Shown: positions 27,347 through 35,825 of the stretch, piece after piece | How the letters are laid out: each line of letters opens with the position of its first letter | Numbering within the stretch: position 1 is the stretch's first letter | Origin: Thalassovita aquimarina | GTDB taxonomy: Bacteria; Pseudomonadota; Alphaproteobacteria; Rhodobacterales; Rhodobacteraceae | Reading direction: 5' to 3' | Assembly: GCF_018219815.1 (NCBI RefSeq) | Contig: NZ_JADMKU010000008.1 | Coordinates: 1 to 64,000 of the forward strand | DNA length: 64,000 bases | Translations under genes and position numbers: made by a program | The notes under the pieces: generated by a model | What the model was told of the DNA's origin: nothing | Databases searched by the model: none | The model's input: only the letters and a program-made list of their open reading frames with translations

Positions 27347-27849
27347 CAGTACGCCTCCGCGTCTTCGGCTTCGGGCTTTCCAAACCGGTCGATGACACCA
27401 AAGAAGCTCAGCGCGAAGCGCAGTCCCAGCAGGCAGAACCCGATCACCGGGGCGAGATAGACATACCCCATCGGCACATCCAGGGTCGGGCTCCGCTGCC
27501 CGGTTCTGAGGACGAATTCGAACAGCGTATAGCCCAGCCAGACGAGGTACATGGAAAAGGCAAATCCGGCAGCGTCGATCAGTTTCAGCAACGGGATGCG
27601 CAGACCCTCCGGAAGGCGGTCACGCAGCGTATCGATCCCCATGTGACGGCCGCGTTCGAGCGCAAGGCCGAGTCCCAAAAAGACCAGCAGGGTATTGAGC
27701 AACCGAACCGCTTCCTCGATCCAGGCGAACTGGCTTGCAAAGGATCCGCCGATTTCGCGAGCGACCACGTTGAAGAAAAAGAGCGCGGCCATGGTCAGGA
27801 AAATGACGACAAGGCTGGCCCGCTCGGCGATTCTGAGTATCTGAAGCAT
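27346..27849 (-). CDS. dctQ: TRAP transporter small permease subunit (DctQ)
   Basis: A 167-residue protein with four membrane helices. I chose ATG at 27849 (MLQILRIAERASL), preceded by GGAGGACG; an upstream extension of the frame lacks a ribosome site. ASQFAWIEEAVRLLNTLLVF matches the conserved W-E-E region of DctQ. It lies 105 bases after dctP with a stem-loop in between. Confidence 0.92.
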   Translation of the reverse strand: MLQILRIAERASLVVIFLTMAALFFFNVVAREIGGSFASQFAWIEEAVRLLNTLLVFLGLGLALERGRHMGIDTLRDRLPEGLRIPLLKLIDAAGFAFSMYLVWLGYTLFEFVLRTGQRSPTLDVPMGYVYLAPVIGFCLLGLRFALSFFGVIDRFGKPEAEDAEAY

Positions 27850-27898
27850 GGAAACACGTCCTCCCTTCGGCACAATCGCCGCTGCGGCTAGCGCCAAC

Positions 27899-27931
27899 CC
27901 GGCGCGGGACGCTTCATCTGCCCCGCGCCGG
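27899..27931 (-). other. Intercistronic stem-loop between dctP and dctQ
   Basis: CCGGCGCGGG (27899-27908) pairs exactly with CCCGCGCCGG (27922-27931). No T run follows in the transcribed direction. Such hairpins after a binding-protein gene commonly stabilise its mRNA relative to the membrane subunits. Confidence 0.55.
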
Positions 27932-27953
27932 TGGTTATCTTAGTTCAGGCGGC

Positions 27954-28976
27954 TCAATTGGCGGCTTGCGCCTCGTAGACTTCGATCAGCGCCGCACCTT
28001 CGTCGCCAGCCTGGTCGATATAGGCTGCCCGCGCAGGTTCATACATCTTGGTGCGCAGTTCCTGGCGTTCTGCTTCCGAGGCCACCCGCACGTTGATATC
28101 GCCACCCGAGATCTCCTCCAGCGCGCTGGCCACGGCCGCGGATTTGTGTGCCGTCAGTTCTGGCACCACTTCCGAGAAGGCATCGGTGATGATGGTGCGG
28201 TATTCTTCCGGCAGGCTTTCCCAGAACATCGGGTTAAACAGCACTACGTCTTCCATCGCCCCATGCTCGGAGACGACCAGGTAATCCTGCACCTCGTGGA
28301 ACTTCATGCGCAGGATCGTGTCGAGCGGGTTTTCCTGACCGTCCACAACGCCGGTTTGCAGCGAGGTGTAAAGCTCGCCGAACGGCAGCGCGATGGCGGA
28401 TGCACCCAGCGCGTTAAACTGCTCGATCAGGATCTTGCTGTCCATTACCCGGAACTTCTGGCCGGCAAATGCCGAGATGTCGTCCAGTGCCTGATTCGAG
28501 GTGAAGTTCTTGCGCCCGTTGGGCCACAGAGCCACACCAACAACCCCGCGGCTGGAAAAGGACTCCAACAGCGCCTTGCCGAAGTCGCCGTCGCGCAGGG
28601 CTTGCGCCTTGGCTTCGTCGGTTGGCAGCAGATAGGGGATATCCAGGACCGAAACGGCCGGATTGAAGCCGCCCAGGAAGGCGGCGGGCGAAACGGTCGC
28701 TTCCAGCGCGCCAAGCTGCACACCTTCGGTCATTTGCCGCTGGTTGCCAAGCTGGCCCTGCGGAAAGATCTGGAACTCAACTGCACCACCGGTTCGCTCC
28801 GAGACCAGAGCGGCAACTTTTTCCAGGTGGATGTGGCGGCTCTGCTGGGTCGATTCCAAGTGACCGATCCGGGCAATATAGTCCTGCGCCATTGCCGGTA
28901 CTGCAGTCAGGGCAAACACCCCGGCGGACAGCGCGATCATGCCCCGCTTCAGAAGAGATTTCTTGGTTTCAGACAT
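27954..28976 (-). CDS. dctP: TRAP transporter periplasmic solute receptor (DctP)
   Basis: A 340-residue receptor with a signal peptide (KR then hydrophobic core, cleavage near AMA-QDY) and the DctP fold. The ligand-anchoring Arg region reads GQKFRVMDSKILIEQFNALG, followed by PFGELYTSLQTGVVDGQENP, the strongest family motif. It is the first gene of the operon, divergent from the XRE regulator. The cargo is inferred from the neighbours to be orotate or a related pyrimidine acid. The conserved Arg fits a carboxylate. Confidence 0.93.
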   Translation of the reverse strand: MSETKKSLLKRGMIALSAGVFALTAVPAMAQDYIARIGHLESTQQSRHIHLEKVAALVSERTGGAVEFQIFPQGQLGNQRQMTEGVQLGALEATVSPAAFLGGFNPAVSVLDIPYLLPTDEAKAQALRDGDFGKALLESFSSRGVVGVALWPNGRKNFTSNQALDDISAFAGQKFRVMDSKILIEQFNALGASAIALPFGELYTSLQTGVVDGQENPLDTILRMKFHEVQDYLVVSEHGAMEDVVLFNPMFWESLPEEYRTIITDAFSEVVPELTAHKSAAVASALEEISGGDINVRVASEAERQELRTKMYEPARAAYIDQAGDEGAALIEVYEAQAAN

Positions 28977-29136
28977 GGCTTTCTCCCATTATTGATGCCG
29001 GGATATTCTGGCGACCGGGTATCACAGTCAAGATAATTCTCACTTTTGAGACGATTATTCAAATTATACAATATTTGCGATTCCATCCATGCCCTGATAT
29101 TGTGCTTTGCAATCAATTGGTGAGGATTCTGCAGGC
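28977..29136. promoter_or_regulatory. Divergent promoter region of dctP operon and XRE regulator
   Basis: This 160-bp A/T-rich gap separates two divergent starts. It contains an imperfect dyad, CAAATTATACAATATTTG (29059-29076), and a shorter one, TTTGCAATCAATTGG (29106-29120). One of these is the probable binding site of the adjacent helix-turn-helix regulator. Confidence 0.5.
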
Positions 29137-30018
29137 ATGTCCACGCAATACGACGCGATACTCCAGGTCGGAGAGCGGCTTCGCTCCTATCGGCTGGGCA
29201 AGGGGCTGACCCCGGAACAGGTCGCCAAGGAGACGGGAATCTCGCGGGCGGCGATCTATCGGTACGAATCCGGGCAGCCGATCAGGGTCGATGCGCTCGG
29301 CAAGATCGCTGACCTTCTTGACGTCTCCCTTACATCGCTGTTTGGCGTCGGGTCCGAATATATCACCTCCGCCCTGACGTTCTTTGAGCGCATGAAACAG
29401 ATCGAGGACACGGCGGAACAGATCAGCGTTCTGTTCGGCCCGGTGTCCTATCTGCTGACCACCCAGCAATTTGACGCCATTCTCGGCCAGGTGCTGAACG
29501 AAAGCGTTCCCGAAGGCGCCACCGACCGCGAAAACCTGGAAACCGAGGTCCGGAAAATCGTCGAAACGCTGCGCGAACGCAAAGCCACTTTTCAGAAGCG
29601 CCGCCCAAATATCGTCAGCCTGGTCTCCAGTGCAGAACTGGAACAGTTCGCCCTGTCCGGCTTTGTCGGAAAACAGGGCATCACCGGCCCCGAGCTTGAC
29701 GAGCGGAAGGCAATCGCCAGAGGGGAAATCGAGAACATCATAAGACTGCTGGAGGAGCAGCCGATTGGCGTGCAGATCGGCGTCGTCGAAGATTCCACCC
29801 CCGGGTCGAGTTTCCAGATCTTTCGGAACGGCAACAAGGCCCAGGTCGCGGTAAGCCCCTTCCGCTTGGGTTCCTTTCCCAATATCCGCATCGGGGTTGC
29901 GACGATCACCTCTGCACAGGAATCCATTCAGCTTCACCAGCAAGTGACCGAACAGCTTTGGAAGAACAGCCTTAAAGGCGTGGAAGCCGTAAACCGGCTG
30001 AAGAAAATTCTGCAATAA
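29137..30018 (+). CDS. XRE-family transcriptional regulator of the orotate/TRAP operon
   Basis: A 293-residue protein. The N-terminal XRE helix-turn-helix spans about residues 10-65 (GERLRSYRLGKGLTPEQVA, TGISRAAIYRYESGQPIRV). The rest, about 220 residues, is an unassigned sensor domain with a C-terminal part rich in beta strands (IGVQIGVVEDSTPGSSFQIF). Start ATG at 29137 (MSTQYDAIL) follows GAGG at a slightly long distance. Divergent placement makes it the likely controller of dctPQM-pyrKD-amidase-pyrCE-aspA, with orotate or dihydroorotate as candidate effector (inference). Confidence 0.85.
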   Translation: MSTQYDAILQVGERLRSYRLGKGLTPEQVAKETGISRAAIYRYESGQPIRVDALGKIADLLDVSLTSLFGVGSEYITSALTFFERMKQIEDTAEQISVLFGPVSYLLTTQQFDAILGQVLNESVPEGATDRENLETEVRKIVETLRERKATFQKRRPNIVSLVSSAELEQFALSGFVGKQGITGPELDERKAIARGEIENIIRLLEEQPIGVQIGVVEDSTPGSSFQIFRNGNKAQVAVSPFRLGSFPNIRIGVATITSAQESIQLHQQVTEQLWKNSLKGVEAVNRLKKILQ

Positions 30019-30132
30019 TCGCAAATCGGGTGCGGCCCCGTTGCCGCCACCAAAGCCGGTTCCGCATTTTTCCAGGCAGGCGTAACAGGCGACAATGCCG
30101 GGCCCCTTGATCCGACGCGTGTTCGCCGTCTC

Positions 30133-30927
30133 TCACCCCTGTTTGAGGATCGCGAGAATCTCGGCATGCAGTGCCGCCGTCGCCGCGGCAACGACACGCC
30201 CGTCGGACCCGAGACCGAGCGGGCGCCCCTGCCAGTCGGTGATCACACCGCCGGCACCTTCGACCACGGGAACAAGCGCCAGAAAATCATATGGCTGAAG
30301 GTTCATTTCGATCACCGCATCCACATGGCCGGAGGCGAGCAATCCGTAGCTGTAGCAATCCCCGCCGAAGCGGCGCAGAGCGGCCCCGGCCGTCACTTTT
30401 TCGAAAGCCGCCAATCCCTGCGCGTCGAAGCTGTCGGGTGAGGTTGTGTAGACACTGGCATCGGACAGGCGGCGGCAGCCGCTGCTCCGGCAGGCCTTGT
30501 CCCCGAACTGGGTCGCTTCGCCCGCACGCCCCACCCAGCATTCCGCGGTGGGCGGGATCGAAATGATCCCGACCGTCGGCACTCCCTCTTCCAAATACGC
30601 GATAAGCGTGCCGAATGTCGGCATGCCCGTAACGAAGCTCTTGGTGCCGTCGATCGGGTCGAGAACCCAGACATGGGCGCTGTCGAGATTGGCGTTTCCG
30701 TGTTCTTCGCCAAAGATGCCGTGGCTGGGAAAGGCCTCGGCGATCCGCTGTCGCATCGCCGCCTCGACCGCCCTGTCCGCCTGGGTTACCGGCGACAGGT
30801 CAGCCTTCCTCTCCACATCAAGCGGGGTACGGAAATAGGCCAGCGATATCGGCGCCGCCAAATCGGCAAGCCCACATGCGAACGCGGTCAACGTCTCGGT
30901 ATCCGGCGTATCCTTCACTCTCTGCAT
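30133..30927 (-). CDS. Inositol monophosphatase family phosphatase (HisN-like)
   Basis: A 264-residue Mg2+-dependent phosphatase. Metal sites: GEEHGN near residue 70, WVLDPIDGTKSFVTGMPTFG near 86-105 and the C-terminal LQPYDFLALVPVVEGAGG. I chose ATG at 30927 (MQRVKDTPD), preceded by GAGGAAAA. Members hydrolyse inositol-1-phosphate, histidinol phosphate or other monoesters; this clade is often annotated as histidinol-phosphatase. It is divergent from an importer of the Afu/Phn type, which raises the alternative that it dephosphorylates an imported phosphate ester. Confidence 0.88.
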   Translation of the reverse strand: MQRVKDTPDTETLTAFACGLADLAAPISLAYFRTPLDVERKADLSPVTQADRAVEAAMRQRIAEAFPSHGIFGEEHGNANLDSAHVWVLDPIDGTKSFVTGMPTFGTLIAYLEEGVPTVGIISIPPTAECWVGRAGEATQFGDKACRSSGCRRLSDASVYTTSPDSFDAQGLAAFEKVTAGAALRRFGGDCYSYGLLASGHVDAVIEMNLQPYDFLALVPVVEGAGGVITDWQGRPLGLGSDGRVVAAATAALHAEILAILKQG

Positions 30928-31148
30928 AGATTTTCCTCGATTGAATGACTGGGCGCCCGGGCTCGCACGCGGTTTCAAAATATCAGTAGACAAAACGCAA
31001 AAAAATGCAAGACTACACAAATATCCTCATCCGGGCAAAATTGCAGCCATGACGGGGGAGGCAATAAATCGGGTAAAAAACAAACCCACACTGCCTCGGC
31101 GCCGTGCGTCACGGCCCGCCGGGACACCTGCCAACAAGGAGATGAAGA

Positions 31149-32156
31149 ATGAAAACCTGGATTCCCAAGCTCGCGACATCCCTTCTTGCGCTCGGCGCGG
31201 CAACGGCGGCCACAGCCGGTGAAATCACCGTTTACACGGCGCTGGAAGAGGAAGAAATCGCCGGTTACATCGCCGCTGCCAAGACCACGATGCCGGATCT
31301 CGAAATCAACGTCCTGCGCCTGTCGACGGGCAAGCTGGGCGCCCGCATCCTGGCCGAGGCCGACAACCCGCAGGCCGACGTGATCTGGGGCTGGGCCGTC
31401 ACCGCGATGATGGATCCGCGCATTCTCGACATGATGGAACCCTACAAGGCCAAGGGCGCCGAGGTTCTGGGCGACGCCTTCCGCGACCCCGACGACCGCT
31501 GGTTCGCGCCGATCGGGTACATGGGCGCCTTCTGCGTCAACACCGCGCGGCTGCAACAGAAGGGCCTGCCGATGCCCAAAAGCTGGAAGGACCTGGAAGA
31601 CCCCGCCTTCGAGGGCGAGGTGCTGATGCCGGATCCGAATTCCTCGGGCACCGGCTATCTGCACGTGAACGCCGTGCTGCAGAGCATGGGCGAAGATGCC
31701 GGTTGGGCCCAGCTGGAAGCGGTCGATCCCAACATGGCGCAATACACGTCGTCGGGGTCGAAGCCCTGCAAATCGGCGCGTGTCGGCGAATACACGGTGG
31801 GCATCTCGCTGGCCTTCACCGCCATGCAATCGATCGAGGAAGGGTATCCGCTGGCCATGGTATTCCCCGAAGGCGGCGTCGGATATGAATTGGAAGCCTC
31901 GGGCCTGATGGCCAGCAGCGACAACAAGGACGACGCGAAGAAGTTCCTCGACTGGACGATGTCGGATGAGGCGATCGCGCTTTATGGTCAGTACAAGGCG
32001 CTGATTACGGTGCCGGGCGTGAAAGCCTCGGCCGTTTCAGAAAAGGCCGGCCTGCCGGCGGATATCGGCACCGTTCTGGCGAAGGTCGATTTCGCGAAGT
32101 CGGCCAAGAACCAGACCGCCGTCAAGAAAACCTGGAAAGAAAAGCTGGGCCGCTGA
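31149..32156 (+). CDS. ABC transporter periplasmic binding protein, AfuA/PhnS type
   Basis: A 335-residue receptor with a signal peptide (MKTWIPKLATSLLALGAA, cleavage near ATA-GE) and the type II fold start EITVYTALEEEE. PDPNSSGTGYLHVNAVLQS near residue 165 is the region that binds the anionic group in ferric, phosphonate and sugar-phosphate receptors. None of the Tyr pairs of true iron-binding FbpA proteins stands out, so an organophosphate or phosphonate ligand is more likely than iron. AAGGAG lies upstream of the start. A stem-loop separates it from the ATPase gene. Confidence 0.85.
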   Translation: MKTWIPKLATSLLALGAATAATAGEITVYTALEEEEIAGYIAAAKTTMPDLEINVLRLSTGKLGARILAEADNPQADVIWGWAVTAMMDPRILDMMEPYKAKGAEVLGDAFRDPDDRWFAPIGYMGAFCVNTARLQQKGLPMPKSWKDLEDPAFEGEVLMPDPNSSGTGYLHVNAVLQSMGEDAGWAQLEAVDPNMAQYTSSGSKPCKSARVGEYTVGISLAFTAMQSIEEGYPLAMVFPEGGVGYELEASGLMASSDNKDDAKKFLDWTMSDEAIALYGQYKALITVPGVKASAVSEKAGLPADIGTVLAKVDFAKSAKNQTAVKKTWKEKLGR

Positions 32157-32195
32157 TTGACGGCCCGGTGCGGCGATGGTCCCCTCGGCACCATT

Positions 32196-32215
32196 GCCGC
32201 CTCCTTTGCGGCGGC
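32196..32215 (+). other. Stem-loop after the binding-protein gene
   Basis: GCCGCC (32196-32201) pairs with GGCGGC (32210-32215) around an 8-base loop, followed by TTTC. It is probably a leaky terminator or mRNA 3'-end stabiliser favouring expression of the binding protein. Confidence 0.4.
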
Positions 32216-32266
32216 TTTCGGGTCGCCGCGCCCTTTGACACCTGCGCCCAACCGAGACACCGCCAC

Positions 32267-33295
32267 ATGTACCTGACCGTCCGCAACGCCACCAAGACAT
32301 ACGGGACCTTCACCGCGCTGGACGATGTGTCCATTTCGATCGAACAGGGCGAATTCGTCTGCCTTCTGGGGCCGTCGGGCTGCGGCAAGACCACGCTGCT
32401 GCGCCTGATCGCGGGACTGACCGATCTCGACGCGGGCGAAATTTGCCTGGAAAACGAAACCCTGTCTGCCCTGCCCGCCCGCAAGCGCGGCTTTGGCATC
32501 GTGTTCCAGTCCTATTCGCTGTTTCCGAACATGACGGTGGCCGAAAATATCGGCTACGGGCTGAAAATCCGCCACGTCCCGGCCGACAAGATCGCGGCCC
32601 GTGTGCGGGAACTGTTGGAGCTTATCAAGCTGCCGTATCTGGCCGACAATCTTCCGGGGCAACTTTCGGGAGGACAGCAGCAACGCATCGCACTTGCCCG
32701 TGCCATCGCCGTCGACCCGCGTGTCCTGCTGCTGGACGAACCGCTTTCGGCGCTTGATGCGAAGGTGCGCGCCGACCTGCGCAGCGAAATCCGCCAGCTG
32801 CAACGCGCGCTTGGCATTCCCACGCTTATGGTCACCCATGACCAGGAAGAGGCGCTGGCATTGGCGGACAAGATCATCTGCATGAACCACGGCACCGTGG
32901 TGCAGGCGGGCAGCCCGGAAGAGCTTTACCACAGGCCCGCGACGCGCTTCGTGGCCGATTTCATGGGCATCAGCAACCTGATCGGAACGGCGGTCATCCG
33001 GGACGTGCAACCCGACCTCCTGAGCAACCGCCCCGACGGCACGGACGACGCCTATGTCGCCTGTATCCGGCCCGAACAGATCGCATTGACACCGGACAAC
33101 AACGGTCCGGCAACCGTGCGGTCGATCGGCTTTCTCGGCAATCTGCGGCGGATCGATCTGGATAGCCCGTTCGGCCCTCTTGTCGTCGAAACCCACGGCA
33201 GCATCGACTGCCGCGAGGGACAATCAGTGCAGCTGACGATCACGCCCGAAGCCTGCACCTGGGTCGCCAATGATGATGCGGGGGGCGCGGCATGA
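32267..33295 (+). CDS. ABC transporter ATPase, PhnT/FbpC type
   Basis: A 342-residue ATPase with Walker A GPSGCGKTTLLRLIAG, signature LSGGQQQRIALARAIA and Walker B VLLLDEPLSALDAKVR, plus a C-terminal TOBE-like regulatory region (about 250-340). I chose ATG at 32267 (MYLTVRNATKTYG) because it gives the normal N-terminal strand; the frame is open further upstream. The permease start overlaps its stop by 4 bases. Confidence 0.92.
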   Translation: MYLTVRNATKTYGTFTALDDVSISIEQGEFVCLLGPSGCGKTTLLRLIAGLTDLDAGEICLENETLSALPARKRGFGIVFQSYSLFPNMTVAENIGYGLKIRHVPADKIAARVRELLELIKLPYLADNLPGQLSGGQQQRIALARAIAVDPRVLLLDEPLSALDAKVRADLRSEIRQLQRALGIPTLMVTHDQEEALALADKIICMNHGTVVQAGSPEELYHRPATRFVADFMGISNLIGTAVIRDVQPDLLSNRPDGTDDAYVACIRPEQIALTPDNNGPATVRSIGFLGNLRRIDLDSPFGPLVVETHGSIDCREGQSVQLTITPEACTWVANDDAGGAA

Positions 33296-34983
33296 CCGGC
33301 GCGGCCCAAACCGCGCGCGTCGCTTCACGCAGTCCCCGGATCGACGGCGACAGGTTGCTGACGCTTGTCTGCGTTGGCCTGCCCCTGATCGGGCTGCTGT
33401 TGTTCTTCCTCTACCCGATGGCGATCGTGTTCCTGCGGTCGCTGACCACGGCGGACGGTTCCTACGGTCTGGGCAATTATGCCGAGGTTCTGGGATCCTC
33501 CGGTTTCTGGCGCGCCACCCGGCATTCGCTGATCATGGGCGGCGCCACCACGGTTCTCAGCGTGGTGCTGGGCTTCGTCATCGCGCACGGGCTCTACCGC
33601 TGCGCCTTTCGCGGCAAACGGGTGATCCGCGCCGTGATCGTGCTGCCGCTGCTGGCGCCATCGCTGGTTCAGGCGCTCGGGCTGATTTTCCTGCTGGGAC
33701 GCAACGGGCTGATGAACCGCTTCTTCGGCCTGGAAATCGAAATCTACGGCTTCTGGGGATTGCTGTTCGCCAACACGCTTTACGCCCTGCCGCAGGCGGT
33801 GATGATCATCGGCGCCGCGCTGGTGCTGCTGGACGCCCGCACCTACGAGGCGGCCGAGGTCATTGGCGCAACGCCCGCGCGGCAGTTCCGCGACTTGACC
33901 CTGCCCGCGGCGCGGTTCGGCATCCTGAACGCCGCCTTCGTCACCTTCACCATCACCATCACCGATTTCGGTAACGCCGCGGTGATCGGCGGCGACTATT
34001 CGGTTCTCGCCACCGAAATCTATTCGCAGGTCATCGGCCAGCGCAATTTCAACATGGGCGCGGTGGTCGGCATCATGCTGCTGCTGCCGACCGTGTTGTC
34101 CTATTACATCGAACGGCAGGCGATGAAGCGCCAGCAGGGCCAGCAGGCCACCAACGCCCAGCCCTTCGTGCCGCTATTCGCGGCGCTGCGCGACCTGCCG
34201 ATGGCCGGACTTTGCCTTGCCATCTGCGCGGCGATCGGCGCCGTCATCGGCATCGTCGTCTATGCCAGCTTCGTGCGGCTGTGGCCCTACAATTTGTCGC
34301 TGACCCCGCGCCATTACGACATCACGCTGGCGGGGGGCTATTCGTCGCTCTGGATCACCATCCTGATTTCGCTGATGGCGGCGGCGGGCGGCACCTTGGC
34401 GGTCTTCCTGCTGGGCATCGGGTTGCGCCGCCTGCCGAGGGCGCTGATGCAGCCGATCCAGCTGCTGGCGGCGATGCCCGCCGCGGTGCCGGGCATGGTG
34501 CTGGGCCTGGCCTATATCCTGACCTTCAATTCCACCGCGACGCCGCTTTACCTGCTCTATGGCACGGCGGCTCTGATCGCGATCGTCAATTTCTACCACT
34601 ACCACACCCAGGCCTTCCTGACCGTGATGACCGGGTTCCGGCAATTGCCGCCCGCGCTCGAGGAAGCGGCGGGCAGTCTTGGCGCGGGCATGGGGCGGAT
34701 CGCGGTCAACATCATCGCGCCTTTCGTCGCGCCGATGCTGGTGTCGGTGTTCTTCTTCCTGTTCATGCGTTCGATGGTGACGCTGTCGGCGGTGGTGTTC
34801 CTGACCACGCCGCATCTCAGCGTCGCCGCGGTCACCATCATGCGGCTGGACGATGCCGGGCTGACTTCGCAGGCGGCGGCCTTTTCCACTTGCGTCATGG
34901 GCGTCGTGTGCATAGCCCTGCTTGGCATGAAAGCGCTGCTCGCCTATCTCGGACGGCGCAGCGCAAGGGAAAAGGCAGACTGA
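33292..34983 (+). CDS. Fused two-domain ABC permease, AfuB/PhnU type
   Basis: A 563-residue permease with about twelve membrane segments and two copies of the BPD-transporter domain. The ATPase-docking EAA loops are visible in both halves: TYEAAEVIGATPARQFRDLT near residue 184 and ALEEAAGSLGAGMGRIAVN near 455. The fused form is typical of Afu hexose-phosphate, putative 2-aminoethylphosphonate and ferric importers. It follows the ATPase with ATGA overlap and precedes the DeoR gene by 3 bases. Confidence 0.9.
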   Translation: MTGAAQTARVASRSPRIDGDRLLTLVCVGLPLIGLLLFFLYPMAIVFLRSLTTADGSYGLGNYAEVLGSSGFWRATRHSLIMGGATTVLSVVLGFVIAHGLYRCAFRGKRVIRAVIVLPLLAPSLVQALGLIFLLGRNGLMNRFFGLEIEIYGFWGLLFANTLYALPQAVMIIGAALVLLDARTYEAAEVIGATPARQFRDLTLPAARFGILNAAFVTFTITITDFGNAAVIGGDYSVLATEIYSQVIGQRNFNMGAVVGIMLLLPTVLSYYIERQAMKRQQGQQATNAQPFVPLFAALRDLPMAGLCLAICAAIGAVIGIVVYASFVRLWPYNLSLTPRHYDITLAGGYSSLWITILISLMAAAGGTLAVFLLGIGLRRLPRALMQPIQLLAAMPAAVPGMVLGLAYILTFNSTATPLYLLYGTAALIAIVNFYHYHTQAFLTVMTGFRQLPPALEEAAGSLGAGMGRIAVNIIAPFVAPMLVSVFFFLFMRSMVTLSAVVFLTTPHLSVAAVTIMRLDDAGLTSQAAAFSTCVMGVVCIALLGMKALLAYLGRRSAREKAD

Positions 34984-34986
34984 CGC

Positions 34987-35745
34987 ATGTGGTCGAAGGA
35001 ACGGCATCAACGCATCCTGGCCATGCTGGAAACCAACCGGCAGGTCAGCGCCAACGACCTTGCCGAAATGCTGGGCGTTTCGCGGGAAACGGTGCGTCGC
35101 GACCTGGTCGACCTGGAACGTGACGGCCGCGTGAGCCGGGTACATGGCGGCGCCGTCCTGCCCCAGCCGCGTGGCGAGGAACCGTTCCAGCAACGGATGG
35201 GGGAACAGATCCGGGCAAAGCGCGACATTGCCCGCAAGGCGGCGTCGTTGATCCGACCGGGCCATTCGATTCTGGTCGACGCGGGCACCACCACGTCGAT
35301 CTTCGCACAGGAACTGGTGAAGCTCTCGGGCTTCATGGTCATCACCAATTCGATCGACATCGCGACGACGATCCAAGGCGCCGGGGCCGATATCGACCTG
35401 CTGCTGCTTGGCGGTCGCGTCGCCTCGGACGTACCGGCCACGCTGGGCGAACTGACGCTTGCCGAAATCCGCCGGTTCAACGTCGACATGGCCTTCATCG
35501 CACCGGTTGCCCTGCAGGCCGGCAAAGGCGCCTTTTCCTTCGATCTGCACGAGGCGGAGATCGCCACCGCGATGGCCGAACAGGCGCGCGAAACCGTGAT
35601 CCTCGTCGATCACACCAAGCTGGGCGAAACCAGCCGGGTGCTGTCCTGCGCAGCGTCACGCATCGACATCCTCGTTTCGGACAAGAACGCGTCCCCCGGC
35701 GCCCTGCAGCCATTTCGCGACGCCGGGGTGAGAGTCATCGCCTGA
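34987..35745 (+). CDS. DeoR/GlpR family transcriptional regulator
   Basis: A 252-residue regulator. The N-terminal DeoR helix-turn-helix (residues 5-58: RHQRILAMLETNRQVS, MLGVSRETVRRDLVDLERDG) is followed by the sugar-phosphate-isomerase-like sensor domain with DAGTTTSIFAQEL near residue 98 and VDHTKLGETS near 203. DeoR proteins usually sense phosphorylated sugars or polyols. Being last in the importer operon, it supports a phosphate-ester substrate for this transporter. Confidence 0.9.
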   Translation: MWSKERHQRILAMLETNRQVSANDLAEMLGVSRETVRRDLVDLERDGRVSRVHGGAVLPQPRGEEPFQQRMGEQIRAKRDIARKAASLIRPGHSILVDAGTTTSIFAQELVKLSGFMVITNSIDIATTIQGAGADIDLLLLGGRVASDVPATLGELTLAEIRRFNVDMAFIAPVALQAGKGAFSFDLHEAEIATAMAEQARETVILVDHTKLGETSRVLSCAASRIDILVSDKNASPGALQPFRDAGVRVIA

Positions 35746-35825
35746 TCTGTCGCAACGGCGGCATCGGACCGTTACCGCACCGCTGTCGAGCGCGTCAGGC
35801 TTTTCGATCCGGCGCTCGCCAGGCT

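Noticed and set aside
25904-27460. 518-codon open frame on the plus strand
   Set aside because: It is the mirror of dctM/dctQ/pyrK on the other strand; composition is Arg/His/Asp/Gln-rich and no fold pattern is visible.
31149-34983. Ferric iron importer (FbpABC)
   Set aside because: The fold family fits, but the receptor lacks an obvious tyrosine pair for iron, and the DeoR and phosphatase neighbours favour a phosphate compound. Not excluded.
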